Positions 47,061 through 54,970 of a stretch of 64,000 nt of DNA are shown here, piece after piece. A model generated the notes under the pieces. That model saw only the letters and a program-made list of their open reading frames with translations, had not been told where the DNA came from and ran no database searches. Numbering within the stretch: the first letter of the stretch is position 1; every line of letters begins with the position of its first letter. The translations under genes and the position numbers were made by a program. This DNA comes from Bacteroidota bacterium (lineage in GTDB: Bacteria; Bacteroidota; Bacteroidia; B-17B0; Aurantibacillaceae). The DNA is taken from the NCBI GenBank assembly GCA_963169355.1, contig CAUJCR010000001.1, positions 124,001 through 188,000 of the forward strand, written 5' to 3'.

Positions 47061-48127
47061 TTCCTTTTCTGAATAAGCGCATCAATTAAGCCTGTAAGTT
47101 TTTGTTCTCTGATGGTGTAATGGTATTCTTTCTCGACCTTAGCTCTTGCCGCTAATGATAAGGCAACTTTATCGCACTGTGTAGCCGTTTTAAAAAGCTG
47201 AATGAGTTGCTCTATGTTTTTATGTTTTAATACAAAACCTGTGTTGCCAATAATATCGGGTATTGCTGATACATGACTCCCAATAGGAATACAACCACAC
47301 AACATGGCTTCGCATAAAGCATTTGGAAAACCCTCGAACATGGATAATTGCGCATAAAATTCATGTTGCTGAAATTGCTCTATTAACGCTGTTTGATTTA
47401 CTTTTTCCATCAAGGTAATATTATTGGGCGTATTTGTGTGTAATACTTTTGTATTACAACCAATAATCGTAAACGAAAATTCTGGTAAGTGCTTAGCTAC
47501 TTCAAATATTAGATCAAGTCCTTTTCTTAAAAACACCACTTTATCTTCAAAGCCAGCGGCAATAATAGCCACTGAATTTTCTTTACGCTTTTTATTACCA
47601 AGTGCCCATTGCTCTGGATTAAATCCATAATAAATTTCGGTGTAAGGTGTTTTTAGGTTTTTACAAAAATAATACACACCTTGCTGTGGGTGTATTTCTG
47701 GATGATAGCTATAATCTTGTAGCATTAACGATTTATGAACAGGGGCAATATGTGTAGCCCATCGAAAAGAAAATGCAGTAAATTTTGCTAATAATTTTTT
47801 ATCAAAATTTCCATAATGTATTGATGGTATGCCTGCACTTTCGGTGCCAGCTGTAATAAGTAAACAAGGCTTATTGGTTAGTTTAGCTACTACACAAGGT
47901 ATAAACGATAAATAACCCGGAAACTTGCAGATGTAAATATCTGTTTTAAACACTCGAACTAGAATAGAAAAAAAATGTTTTATAAACTGAAATGGCACTT
48001 GCCATTTTTTAGAAGGTGTAAAAATAAAAATGTGTAAATGATATGTTTTCTCTAAAAAATCAATATCCTTTTTTACAAAGGTAGTAATACTAGATACCGT
48101 AAAGTATATGTGTTTTTTTGTACTCAT
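47057..48127 (-). CDS. Glycosyltransferase, GT4 family
   Basis: A 356-residue GT-B enzyme. The C-terminal half carries VFLRKGLDLIFEVAKHLPEF and the donor-binding SMFEGFPNALCEAMLCGCIPIGS (the E-x7-E motif). It transfers a sugar to a surface glycan or lipid. Its neighbour on the opposite strand is a flippase, so the pair is a small glycan locus. Confidence 0.85.
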   Translation of the reverse strand: MSTKKHIYFTVSSITTFVKKDIDFLEKTYHLHIFIFTPSKKWQVPFQFIKHFFSILVRVFKTDIYICKFPGYLSFIPCVVAKLTNKPCLLITAGTESAGIPSIHYGNFDKKLLAKFTAFSFRWATHIAPVHKSLMLQDYSYHPEIHPQQGVYYFCKNLKTPYTEIYYGFNPEQWALGNKKRKENSVAIIAAGFEDKVVFLRKGLDLIFEVAKHLPEFSFTIIGCNTKVLHTNTPNNITLMEKVNQTALIEQFQQHEFYAQLSMFEGFPNALCEAMLCGCIPIGSHVSAIPDIIGNTGFVLKHKNIEQLIQLFKTATQCDKVALSLAARAKVEKEYHYTIREQKLTGLIDALIQKRN

Positions 48128-48186
48128 GTATTAATTCTACTCAATATTAGCAATAATAATTTATATGTAAAGCTCCTCGTTGTTTA

Positions 48187-49041
48187 TTATTTGTAATTCC
48201 ATATACCATAACCTTTACGGTATTTGCCAAATACTTTTAATAAATAATCTAGATTATCAGTTTGTATAAAATCAGGGCATTTTTCAATCGCTTCGTAGTT
48301 TTCTTGTTCCGATTTTACACCGTAAATAGTAACATGCAAGCCAGCATCATGTGCTTGAATTACCTGAGCAGCATTTATGTTTTTAGTATTAATAGAAATC
48401 CCGAACAAGTGGCTGTTTTTTGCCTTCGTAAATCCTTGGTTAAATTCTTCGGGTAACAAAAATAAACGGAGTGTGCTATCTTGTTGTTGAATGCGCTCAA
48501 GAAAATCTGAAAAAGGATTTTCGATAAACACCTGATTGGATAATTGATATTGATGCACCATGCGGACAATAGCACGAGAAAAAATACCATAATACGGCTG
48601 ATTAAATTCGGCTAATTTAGTATCCCAAGTAAACGTGTAACAATAAGGATTATCGAGTTTAGTAATAAAATCTTCTAAAGACATTAAGGTTACATTTTTT
48701 AAAATGCTCGATTGAATGGTGCAGTTTTTTATTTCATCCCAATTTGACTGGCTAATATAACCACTACAAGCGGTGGAAGCCGATAAATCATTGGTGTGGC
48801 AAATAACTAACACGCTATCTTTCGTCATAGATACATCCATCTCCGAACCATCGGCGCCTTTATTTAAGCAGGTTTCTATGCCTGGCCACGAATTAGGAGG
48901 AAACAACGAATAAAATCCCATGCCAGCATGACCAAAACAACTAATTTGATTGTTGTTTAAATTAGTGAGTTGAAACGCAGGCGGATCTTTAGTGCAAGCA
49001 ACCCCAATCAATAATAAAAATATGACAGCGGTTTTTTGCAA
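48187..49041 (-). CDS. Glycerophosphodiester phosphodiesterase family lipoprotein
   Basis: A 284-residue protein with a lipoprotein leader (LLLIGVACTKD). A GDPD TIM-barrel follows. The usual N-terminal HRG motif is replaced by CFGHAGMGF, while GADGSEMDVSMTKDSVLVICHTND supplies the Glu, Asp and His residues. It hydrolyses glycerophosphodiesters at the cell surface. TTG start; 17 bp downstream of ettA. Confidence 0.8.
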   Translation of the reverse strand: MQKTAVIFLLLIGVACTKDPPAFQLTNLNNNQISCFGHAGMGFYSLFPPNSWPGIETCLNKGADGSEMDVSMTKDSVLVICHTNDLSASTACSGYISQSNWDEIKNCTIQSSILKNVTLMSLEDFITKLDNPYCYTFTWDTKLAEFNQPYYGIFSRAIVRMVHQYQLSNQVFIENPFSDFLERIQQQDSTLRLFLLPEEFNQGFTKAKNSHLFGISINTKNINAAQVIQAHDAGLHVTIYGVKSEQENYEAIEKCPDFIQTDNLDYLLKVFGKYRKGYGIWNYK

Positions 49042-49058
49042 CTCAATGTTAAATTAAA

Positions 49059-50747
49059 TTACACCGTTAGTTTTTTGTAGCGAGGGCGTTTTGGTTCCAC
49101 ATTTCCAAGGCGTTTTTTACGATTTTCTTCGTACTCGCTATAGCCACCTTCAAACCAATACACCGTGCTATCACCCTCAAATGCTAAAATGTGCGTACAC
49201 ACACGGTCTAAAAACCAACGGTCGTGGCTAATAATAACTGCGCAACCTGCAAAATTTTCTAAACCTTCTTCTAAGGCACGAAGCGTATTCACATCTAAAT
49301 CATTGGTAGGCTCATCTAATAACAACACGTTTCCTTCTTCCTTTAAAGCCATTGCTAAATGCAAACGGTTACGTTCTCCACCCGAAAGCACGCCTACTTT
49401 TTTTCCTTGGTCGCTTCCGCTAAAATTAAACCTCGAAATGTAAGCTCTAGCATTCATTGCTTTGCCACCTAATGTAATGTTATCTAAACCTCCGCTTAAT
49501 ACATCATACACTGTTTTGTTTGGATCTAACTCTTTGTGATTTTGATCTACATAAGCAATTTTTACAGTTGGCCCTACTTTAAACTCACCGCTATTAGGTT
49601 TCTCCTCGCCCATAATCATACGGAACAAGGTGGTTTTACCAGCACCATTTGGACCAATAATACCCACAATACCAGCAGGTGGCAATTTAAAATTCAAATG
49701 TTCGTATAATAATCTGTCGCCAAAACCTTTTGATACCTCAATGGCTTCAATAACTTCGTTACCCAAGCGAGGACCATTAGGAATAAAAATTTCTAAACGT
49801 TCTTCTTTTTCCTTAATATCTTCGTTTAGCATTTTATCGTAGTTATTTAAACGGGCTTTTTGCTTCACGCCACGTCCTTTCACACCTTGGCGCACCCACT
49901 CCAACTCACGTGCTAAGGTTTTTTGTCGTTTACTTTCTGTTTTTTCTTCTTGCTTTAAACGCTGACCTTTTTGCTCTAACCAACTCGAGTAATTTCCTTT
50001 CCACGGAATACCTTCACCGCGGTCTAACTCCAATATCCAACCAGCTACATTATCTAAGAAATAACGATCGTGTGTTACCGCAATTACGGTTCCTTTGTAG
50101 TGTTGTAAATGTTGCTCTAACCAATCAACTGATTCGGCATCTAAATGGTTGGTAGGCTCATCTAATAATAAAATATCTGGTTCTTGTAATAATAAACGAC
50201 ACAAAGCCACTCTGCGACGCTCACCACCCGATAATACTTTGATAGGTGTATTACTTTCAGGACAACGTAAGGCATCCATTGCTAACTCTAATCGCGTATC
50301 TAAGTTCCATAAATCAAACTGATCAATTTGCTCTTGTAATTGTGCTTGACGATTAATGAGTTTATCCATTTTATCAGGATCGTTGATAATCTCTTCGTCC
50401 ATAAACTTATTGTTTACTTCCTCAAACTCATTTAAAATATCTACATGTTTTTGAGCCCCTTCGCGCACCACTTCAATTACTGTTTTATTTTCATCTAGTT
50501 TTGGCTCTTGCTCTAATAAGCCTATGCTATAACCAGGCGATTGATGAATTTCTCCTAAATAGTCTTTATCAATACCTGCCATAATACGCAGCAAAGACGA
50601 TTTACCCGAACCATTTAAACCCAATACACCTATTTTAGCTCCATAATAAAAGGAGATGTAAATATCTTTTAATACTTGTTTTTGTGGTGGATGTATCTTA
50701 GATACATTTACCATACTATAAATAATTTGTCTTCCAGTTTCTGACAT
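49059..50747 (-). CDS. ettA: Energy-dependent translational throttle protein EttA
   Basis: A 562-residue ABC-F protein with two ATPase domains: GLNGSGKSSLLRI with [13 protein letters not shown], and [13 protein letters not shown] with LSGGERNRLHLAM. The linking P-site interaction region is rich in Lys and Arg (about 250-300). It binds the ribosomal E site and gates elongation by ATP level. Full length. The accessory repeat region lies immediately upstream. Confidence 0.93.
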   Translation of the reverse strand: MSETGRQIIYSMVNVSKIHPPQKQVLKDIYISFYYGAKIGVLGLNGSGKSSLLRIMAGIDKDYLGEIHQSPGYSIGLLEQEPKLDENKTVIEVVREGAQKHVDILNEFEEVNNKFMDEEIINDPDKMDKLINRQAQLQEQIDQFDLWNLDTRLELAMDALRCPESNTPIKVLSGGERRRVALCRLLLQEPDILLLDEPTNHLDAESVDWLEQHLQHYKGTVIAVTHDRYFLDNVAGWILELDRGEGIPWKGNYSSWLEQKGQRLKQEEKTESKRQKTLARELEWVRQGVKGRGVKQKARLNNYDKMLNEDIKEKEERLEIFIPNGPRLGNEVIEAIEVSKGFGDRLLYEHLNFKLPPAGIVGIIGPNGAGKTTLFRMIMGEEKPNSGEFKVGPTVKIAYVDQNHKELDPNKTVYDVLSGGLDNITLGGKAMNARAYISRFNFSGSDQGKKVGVLSGGERNRLHLAMALKEEGNVLLLDEPTNDLDVNTLRALEEGLENFAGCAVIISHDRWFLDRVCTHILAFEGDSTVYWFEGGYSEYEENRKKRLGNVEPKRPRYKKLTV

Positions 50748-50851
50748 GATAAAAAAATTAGGCTATAAAGTTAATAGAATTTAGCGAATTTTCACGGCTT
50801 ATTTATGCTAAAATAAGTGCTATCAAATTATATAAAGCTATTTTTTGTTTC

Positions 50852-51061
50852 TTTTGTTTCTTTTGCTTCTAGGCAAAAGAAAGTAAGAACTTTTTTACTC
50901 TCATAACTTTTCTTTGCGTCTCCAAAGAAAAGTTACAAAAGAAAAGAGCCCACAAAAGCCAACAGAAAGTTTCATTTGTCGCACCTGCCTGCGCTTGCAA
51001 GCCATGAAACTTTCAGTTCGCACCTTTCGTGGACGTCCACGCACTCAAAAGCCTGTTTGTA
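50852..51061 (+). repeat. Long interspersed repeat A, copy 1
   Basis: 210 bp, matching 53121-53330 over the same length with few substitutions. It is a chain of perfect hairpins. Arms of 12 bp lie at 50905-50916 and 50923-50934, and arms of 11 bp at 50965-50975 and 51004-51014. A 12-bp palindrome GTGGACGTCCAC is at 51029-51040. Confidence 0.85.
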
Positions 51062-51108
51062 TGTTTGTTGTATGTTTTTTTCATCAAACTATTCAGATTA
51101 GCGCCATG

Positions 51109-51337
51109 GCATTTTAAAATGTTGCGTAAAAATCGAGTGGTATCAAAAGCGAGGGCAGGTGTGTAGATTCTTTGGGCTGTTCGCGAAGCGCTTTCAAAGA
51201 ATCAGCTTGATACTACGATGATTTTAGCAAGATTTTAAGGAGCCTTGATTTTTTTTGTAACTTTTTGTATCAAGACAAAAAGTTTTATAAAAAGCCTTGA
51301 ACTTTTGTTTCTTTTGTTTCAAGGCAAAAGAAAGTAA
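51109..51337 (+). repeat. Long interspersed repeat B, copy 1
   Basis: 229 bp, closely matching 54361-54587. Internal stems are GATTCTTTG/CAAAGAATC (51166-51174 with 51195-51203) and AACTTTTTGT/ACAAAAAGTT (51259-51268 with 51275-51284). higA ends 25 bp further on. Confidence 0.85.
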
Positions 51338-51361
51338 GAACTTTTTTACTCTTCCTAACTT

Positions 51362-51718
51362 TTAGTAAGATTGAATTAACGACTCCAATGGAATATTTAA
51401 TTTTTCATGTAATTTGCGCACCATTTCTAAGGTAAGTTTGCGCTTGCGGCTAAGTATCTCGCTTACACGACCTTTATAACCAATAATATTAGCAAGGTCT
51501 TTTTGCTTATAGCCCATTTGTTCCATTCGGAATTTAATAGCTTCAATAGGGTCAGGAGCCTCGATATGATAATGCTCGTCTTCATATTTTTCAATAAGAA
51601 AACCTAAAATTTCAAGTTCATCACCTTCTTTGGTTTTCGGACGGGCATCAAAAATAACTTCCATACGTTTTAGAGCTTTTTGATACTCTTTTTCTGTTTT
51701 AATTAATTTTATATCCAT
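51362..51718 (-). CDS. higA: HigA-type XRE antitoxin
   Basis: A 118-residue protein. The C-terminal helix-turn-helix (MGYKQKDLANIIGYKGRVSEILSRKRKLTLEM) is of the XRE/HigA type. The N-terminal region contains the KEGDELEILGFLIEKYEDEH segment often seen in HigA of Bacteroidota. It follows the toxin gene by 11 bp and should repress the pair from the upstream palindrome. Confidence 0.87.
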   Translation of the reverse strand: MDIKLIKTEKEYQKALKRMEVIFDARPKTKEGDELEILGFLIEKYEDEHYHIEAPDPIEAIKFRMEQMGYKQKDLANIIGYKGRVSEILSRKRKLTLEMVRKLHEKLNIPLESLIQSY

Positions 51719-51729
51719 GACTTCAATTT

Positions 51730-52023
51730 TTAAATCTTATTTGCGTTTATCTTATCGTACTCTGCATGTGTTCCTATAAATCTAATCCACACCATTTTAT
51801 ATTTATAATTTATCCTTACTATTAACCGATAAGAGTTGCCTTTTATATTAAAAACAACCCTATTATCCGCCAAAAAACTTGCACTTGGGTAATTAACCTT
51901 TATATCCTTTGGGGTTTGCCAATCAGCCTCTATTGCCTCATCAAACCATGTTTTTAATTGCTGCTCACAATCTTCATGTTTGGTCCAAAATACCTTTAAT
52001 GTTTTTCTGGAAATTACCCTCAT
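51730..52023 (-). CDS. higB: HigB-type toxin
   Basis: A 97-residue HigB-family mRNA interferase with VFNIKGNSYRLIVRINYKYKMVWIRFIGTHAEYDKI, the beta-sheet core and C-terminal HAEYDKI end of the family. The toxin gene comes first in the operon, as is usual for higBA. It looks full length. Confidence 0.9.
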   Translation of the reverse strand: MRVISRKTLKVFWTKHEDCEQQLKTWFDEAIEADWQTPKDIKVNYPSASFLADNRVVFNIKGNSYRLIVRINYKYKMVWIRFIGTHAEYDKINANKI

Positions 52024-52038
52024 TCCATTTTCTTTCTA

Positions 52039-52085
52039 CAAATATACGAATAGTTTTTTAAATAGTTCCCAAATGGGAACTATTT
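52039..52085 (-). promoter_or_regulatory. higBA promoter and palindromic operator
   Basis: The minus strand has a -7 box TATATTTG (52039-52046), 15 bases before the higB ATG. Upstream lies a perfect palindrome with 12-bp arms (52060-52071 and 52074-52085), positioned over the -33 region. This suits binding by HigA. Confidence 0.72.
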
Positions 52086-52315
52086 TTACTCCCGCTCTCA
52101 TCTGCCTTGCAACTACTACCTTTGCGCAAGAAAACAAAAATGATATAGTACAACTTTACGATTATGGTGCAAGGATTTATGATGCTCGTATTTTACGTTA
52201 CATGAGCACCGACCCAAAACAACCAATAGAAAACAGCCCGTATCAATTTGCGGATACAACTAAAACTAAACAGGTTGCCAATAAACCAAAGAAAAAAGGC
52301 ATTGCTACAAAATAA
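52073..52315 (+). pseudogene. Short RHS-repeat core fragment with signal-like leader
   Basis: An 80-codon frame starting inside the higBA operator. After a leader-like stretch (LICLATTTFAQ) it reads YDYGARIYDARILRYMSTDPKQP. This is the RHS-repeat-associated core motif that normally sits at the end of large YD-repeat proteins. Only the core and a Lys-rich tail remain. It may be non-functional debris of a polymorphic toxin gene. Confidence 0.6.
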
Positions 52316-52360
52316 CAAAACACCAAGCTGATAAGCCTGGCGTTGGATGTTTTTTACACG

Positions 52361-52408
52361 CACGGATACCTCACTCACAATACTACGCTTCATATCCGCG
52401 CGAGCGGG
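52361..52408 (+). repeat. Repeat C, copy 1 (plus orientation)
   Basis: Begins CACGGATACC and ends TATCCGCGCGAGCGGG, with a variable middle. Its inverted counterpart lies at 53031-53079, so the two flank the lipoprotein gene. Confidence 0.8.
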
Positions 52409-52440
52409 TGATTTTAAAACAAGGAAAGAGTATTCACATA

Positions 52441-52488
52441 AATAATAAATGCCAGTTATAAACTGGCACTCACTATACATTTATTATT
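52441..52488. repeat. Nested inverted repeats
   Basis: An inner perfect stem TGCCAGTT/AACTGGCA (52450-52457 with 52461-52468) lies within 11-bp outer arms (52441-52451 and 52478-52488). No T-tract follows the inner stem. Confidence 0.6.
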
Positions 52489-52586
52489 AGTTGAAGTTAC
52501 GGCTGAAAAAGCCTAAACTCCAACTAGCGGGGGGCCCGGCGTTTTAGTTTAATTAGTGTAGTGCTATAATTGTATCCGATTAGATA

Positions 52587-53006
52587 CTAATCAAGATTTA
52601 TAAAATTTAAGCTATCAGGTACGTTCAATTTTTTTCTTAATTCTAAAAACTTCTTTTCGTTTTTTGCTGAATAATAACGTATCAAAGAGTCGTTTTTAAT
52701 TTTTACAATCATATACTTCGGTTGTTCTTTTCTCTGCTCATTTTTTACGATAATGAAATTTCTATTTAATCCAATATCTGTTGGGTTTTTAAATGCTAAT
52801 GAATAGTATCGAGTTTCCTCCGTTTTTAACGTGTCATCAGCAGAAATAATGTATTTTAAATGCCATAAACCGTAATGTTTTTCGTATTGTTCAGTACCTA
52901 AAACAAATTGACTATTTATATTCTTTTTTATAACTACATTATAAGACTTTACGGAAGTACACCTTGAAAATATAACCACTATAGAAAAATAAAAAATATA
53001 CTTCAT
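52587..53006 (-). CDS. Small lipoprotein of unknown function
   Basis: A 139-residue protein with a short leader and lipobox-like FSRCTS. A soluble domain follows with YGLWHLKYIISADDTLKTEETRYYS. No family recognised. It sits alone between inverted C repeats, beside RHS debris, and could be an orphan immunity protein, but nothing in the sequence proves it. Confidence 0.6.
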   Translation of the reverse strand: MKYIFYFSIVVIFSRCTSVKSYNVVIKKNINSQFVLGTEQYEKHYGLWHLKYIISADDTLKTEETRYYSLAFKNPTDIGLNRNFIIVKNEQRKEQPKYMIVKIKNDSLIRYYSAKNEKKFLELRKKLNVPDSLNFINLD

Positions 53007-53030
53007 GACAATTTAATTTTTTAAATCAAT

Positions 53031-53079
53031 CCCGCTCGCGCGGATATGAAGCGTGAGAAAGTGGGCTGGTATCCGTGCG
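53031..53079 (-). repeat. Repeat C, copy 2 (minus orientation)
   Basis: Reverse complement begins CGCACGGATACC and ends TATCCGCGCGAGCGGG, matching C1 at both ends but with a different centre. A conserved spacer leads from it into repeat A2. Confidence 0.8.
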
Positions 53080-53380
53080 TTTTTTTGCATTCATTTTCAG
53101 AATCTAAGTTAATGAAAAACTTTTGTTTCTTTTGCTTCAAGGTAAAAGAAAGTAAGAACTTTTTTACTCTCATAACTTTTCTTTGCTTCTCCAAAGAAAA
53201 GTTACAAAAGAAAAGAGTCCACAAAAGCCAACAGAAAGTTTCATTTGTCGCACCAGCCTGCGCTTGCAAGCCATGAAACTTTCAGTTCGCACCTTTCGTG
53301 GACGTCCACGCACTCAAAAGCCTGTTCGTAAGTTTGCACGTTTACAAAGCTTCATTCCCGAGAGAGCGAGGTATTTGAAA
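53080..53380. other. Gene-free interval: C-A spacer and repeat A2
   Basis: No credible gene. It contains the about 40-bp spacer shared with 54046-54081, then repeat A copy 2, then about 50 bp of unassigned sequence before the ParE-like gene. Confidence 0.6.
53121..53330 (+). repeat. Long interspersed repeat A, copy 2
   Basis: Nearly identical to 50852-51061, including the hairpin chain and the GTGGACGTCCAC palindrome. No B repeat follows directly; a toxin-antitoxin module occupies the next 600 bp. Confidence 0.85.
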
Positions 53381-53668
53381 TTATTTGTATTTCTTTTTTG
53401 GACTGGTTTTACATGGAAATACACGCAAGATAAAAATTATTTTTTCTTCCACACTGTAAATAATTACATACGGATATTTTTTGATGTACATTTCTCGTAC
53501 ATACTTATATTTATTAGGATAGAACAAAGGATTTGTTTGTATATCATCTACACACTTAAATACATAATCTACAAATTTATTTCCTAACTGTTCCTGTTGT
53601 TTTTCATACCATTTTTTAGCCTTCTCTATATCTAAAATGGCTCTGTTCGTAATAACAAGCTGTTTCAT
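53381..53668 (-). CDS. RelE/ParE-superfamily toxin
   Basis: A 95-residue protein with RAILDIEKAKKWYEKQQEQLGNKFVDYVFKCVDDIQTNPLFYPNKYKYVREMYIKKYPYVIIYSV, continuous with the plasmid-stabilisation/ParE fold. It overlaps the antitoxin stop by one base. Its target (gyrase or mRNA) is not determined. It appears intact. Confidence 0.85.
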   Translation of the reverse strand: MKQLVITNRAILDIEKAKKWYEKQQEQLGNKFVDYVFKCVDDIQTNPLFYPNKYKYVREMYIKKYPYVIIYSVEEKIIFILRVFPCKTSPKKKYK

Positions 53669-53913
53669 TACTTTTTCATTTTTTTATAAATAATGTTTTT
53701 GGCTTGTTCTACAGTATAATATTTTAATTTACCCGATTTATGTTCTGCTAATGTCTTATTTAGTTTGTGTTTTTGTTCTGATGTTAACATACTGCTCTCA
53801 TCTTCACTTTGTAAAACTTCTTTCAACATGGCATAAATTGAACGTAAAATAGTTTCATTTTCTACATTATTTAATTGCTTCTTTATAGTTGTTTTTAATG
53901 CTGTTGCTGTCAT
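53668..53913 (-). CDS. Antitoxin partner of the RelE/ParE toxin
   Basis: An 81-residue helical protein with an N-terminal helix-rich domain (ETILRSIYAMLKEVL) and a Lys-rich tail (HKSGKLKYYTVEQAKNIIYKKMKK). This pattern is common to Bacteroidota antitoxins paired with ParE-like toxins. The C-terminal AE(H)KSGK and YTxEQ segments resemble known members. A promoter box lies 24 bases upstream. Confidence 0.78.
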   Translation of the reverse strand: MTATALKTTIKKQLNNVENETILRSIYAMLKEVLQSEDESSMLTSEQKHKLNKTLAEHKSGKLKYYTVEQAKNIIYKKMKK

Positions 53914-53937
53914 TTAATAGAATGTTTATGTGATAGT

Positions 53938-53945
53938 CAAAGTTA
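53938..53945 (-). promoter_or_regulatory. -7 promoter element of the antitoxin-toxin pair
   Basis: The minus strand reads TAACTTTG (TAnnTTTG), 24 bases upstream of the ATG at 53913. Confidence 0.6.
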
Positions 53946-54000
53946 CTCATTTTATTGTTTAACTAAAAACATGAAGGTTTAAACCCTAGTTTTTTCTTCA

Positions 54001-54045
54001 CTCGCGCAGATATGAAGCGTGAGCTAATTGGCTGGTATCCGTGCG
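54001..54045 (-). repeat. Repeat C, copy 3 (minus orientation)
   Basis: Reverse complement begins CGCACGGATACC and ends CTGCGCGAG. With C4 it bounds a 654-bp unit containing A3 and B2. Confidence 0.75.
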
Positions 54046-54081
54046 TTTTTATACTCATTTTCAAATTCTAAATTAATGAAA

Positions 54082-54320
54082 TTTTTTGTTTCTTTTGTTT
54101 CAAGGCAAAAGAAAGTAAGAGAATTTCTTTTACGATACTTTTTTCGGAAAAAGTATCCAAAACCGTTTTATTTTTCGGAAGGATATTTTTGTTTTCTACG
54201 CACATATCTCCGCCAAACAAAACCGCTGATTCAAAAATCCCACGAAGCGCTCGTGCCCGCCCTTCGATTTTCTCACAGCTATATCTGCGAAAAATAAAAG
54301 TCCACGCACTCAAAAGCCTG
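54082..54320 (+). repeat. Divergent repeat A, copy 3
   Basis: Its ends match repeat A (TTTCAAGGCAAAAGAAAGTA at the start, CCACGCACTCAAAAGCCTG at the end). The interior is different sequence yet again has a perfect stem, GATACTTTTT/AAAAAGTATC (54134-54143 with 54148-54157). Confidence 0.65.
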
Positions 54321-54360
54321 TGCGTGGGTTACACGCTATGCTATTCCGGTTAGCACAAGG

Positions 54361-54587
54361 GCATTTTAAAATGTTGCGTAAAAATCGAGTGGAATCAAAG
54401 GCGAGGGCAGGTGTGAAGATTCTTTGGGCTGTTCGCGAAGCGCTTTCAAAGAATCAGCTTGATACCACGATGATTTTAGCAAGATTTTAAGGAGCCTTGA
54501 TTTTTTTGTAACTTTTTGTATCAAGACAAAAAGTTTTATAAAAAACTTGAACTTTTGTTTTTGTTGCTTCTAGGCAAAAGAAAGTAA
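54361..54587 (+). repeat. Long interspersed repeat B, copy 2
   Basis: Nearly identical to 51109-51337, including both internal stems. Confidence 0.85.
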
Positions 54588-54604
54588 AATAATTTATATA
54601 CAAG

Positions 54605-54654
54605 GCACGGATACCTCACTCACAACACTACGCTTCATATCCGCGCGAGCGGGG
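54605..54654 (+). repeat. Repeat C, copy 4 (plus orientation)
   Basis: Begins GCACGGATACCTCACTCACA and ends CCGCGCGAGCGGGG, very close to C1. It is followed within 15 bp by the first REP-like hairpin. Confidence 0.8.
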
Positions 54655-54668
54655 TTTTGTTTTTTATG

Positions 54669-54691
54669 CCGCAGGATTGCAAATCCAGCGG
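54669..54691. repeat. REP-like hairpin 1
   Basis: Outer stem CCGC/GCGG, an A-A mismatch, inner stem GGATT/AATCC and loop GCA, followed by AGCGGGG. Confidence 0.85.
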
Positions 54692-54862
54692 AGCGGGGGT
54701 TATTTATTGGGCGAAGCAAAGCAAGCCGATACCTTTAAAGACCCTGCTATGCTAAAACGGTTGAATGAGATTACCAACTTGCCTGATACGGATAAAGAGC
54801 ATATCCTTTACACCATCGACCATTTACTGGCTTCCGTTAAAACTAAATTAGCTTATAAATAA
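54692..54862 (+). pseudogene. C-terminal fragment of an XRE-type regulator
   Basis: The frame runs directly out of the REP tail and reads DPAMLKRLNEITNLPDTDKEHILYTIDHLLASV before stopping at 54860. This is the C-terminal helical end of XRE-family regulators of Bacteroidota. The helix-turn-helix itself is missing, replaced by the repeat. A terminator overlaps the stop codon. Confidence 0.6.
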
Positions 54863-54896
54863 AAAACCGTAGCTAACAAACTACGGTTTTTTTTTG
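54861..54896 (+). terminator. Terminator 1 of the REP array
   Basis: Stem CCGTAG/CTACGG with flanking A and T runs. The same stem recurs after the next two units with only the loop changed. Confidence 0.85.
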
Positions 54897-54905
54897 TTTT
54901 TTATG

Positions 54906-54928
54906 CCGCAGGATTGCAAATCCAGCGG
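54906..54928. repeat. REP-like hairpin 2
   Basis: Same 23 bases as hairpin 1 (inner stem GGATT/AATCC), followed by AGCGGGG. Confidence 0.85.
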
Positions 54929-54943
54929 AGCGGGGCGGATATT

Positions 54944-54966
54944 CCGCAGCATGACACATGCAGCGG
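54944..54966. repeat. REP-like hairpin 3
   Basis: Outer stem CCGC/GCGG retained; the inner stem is changed on both sides to GCATG/CATGC with loop ACA. Confidence 0.85.
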
Positions 54967-54970
54967 AGCG

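Larger units (their letters stand above)
50748..51361. other. Gene-free interval dominated by repeats A1 and B1
   Basis: There is no supportable gene between ettA and higA. The interval holds repeat copies A1 and B1 plus AT-rich flanks. A short plus-strand frame at 50914-51117 recurs in copy A2 only because the DNA is nearly identical. Confidence 0.7.
54046..54604. other. Gene-free interval between repeats C3 and C4
   Basis: Holds the C-A spacer, the divergent repeat A3 and repeat B2. No coding frame with recognisable content was seen. Confidence 0.6.

Noticed and set aside
50914-51117. Plus-strand reading frame in repeat A1, with a near twin at 53183-53587
   Set aside because: The peptide similarity follows directly from nearly identical repeat DNA; the region is a chain of perfect hairpins and shows no sign of coding selection.
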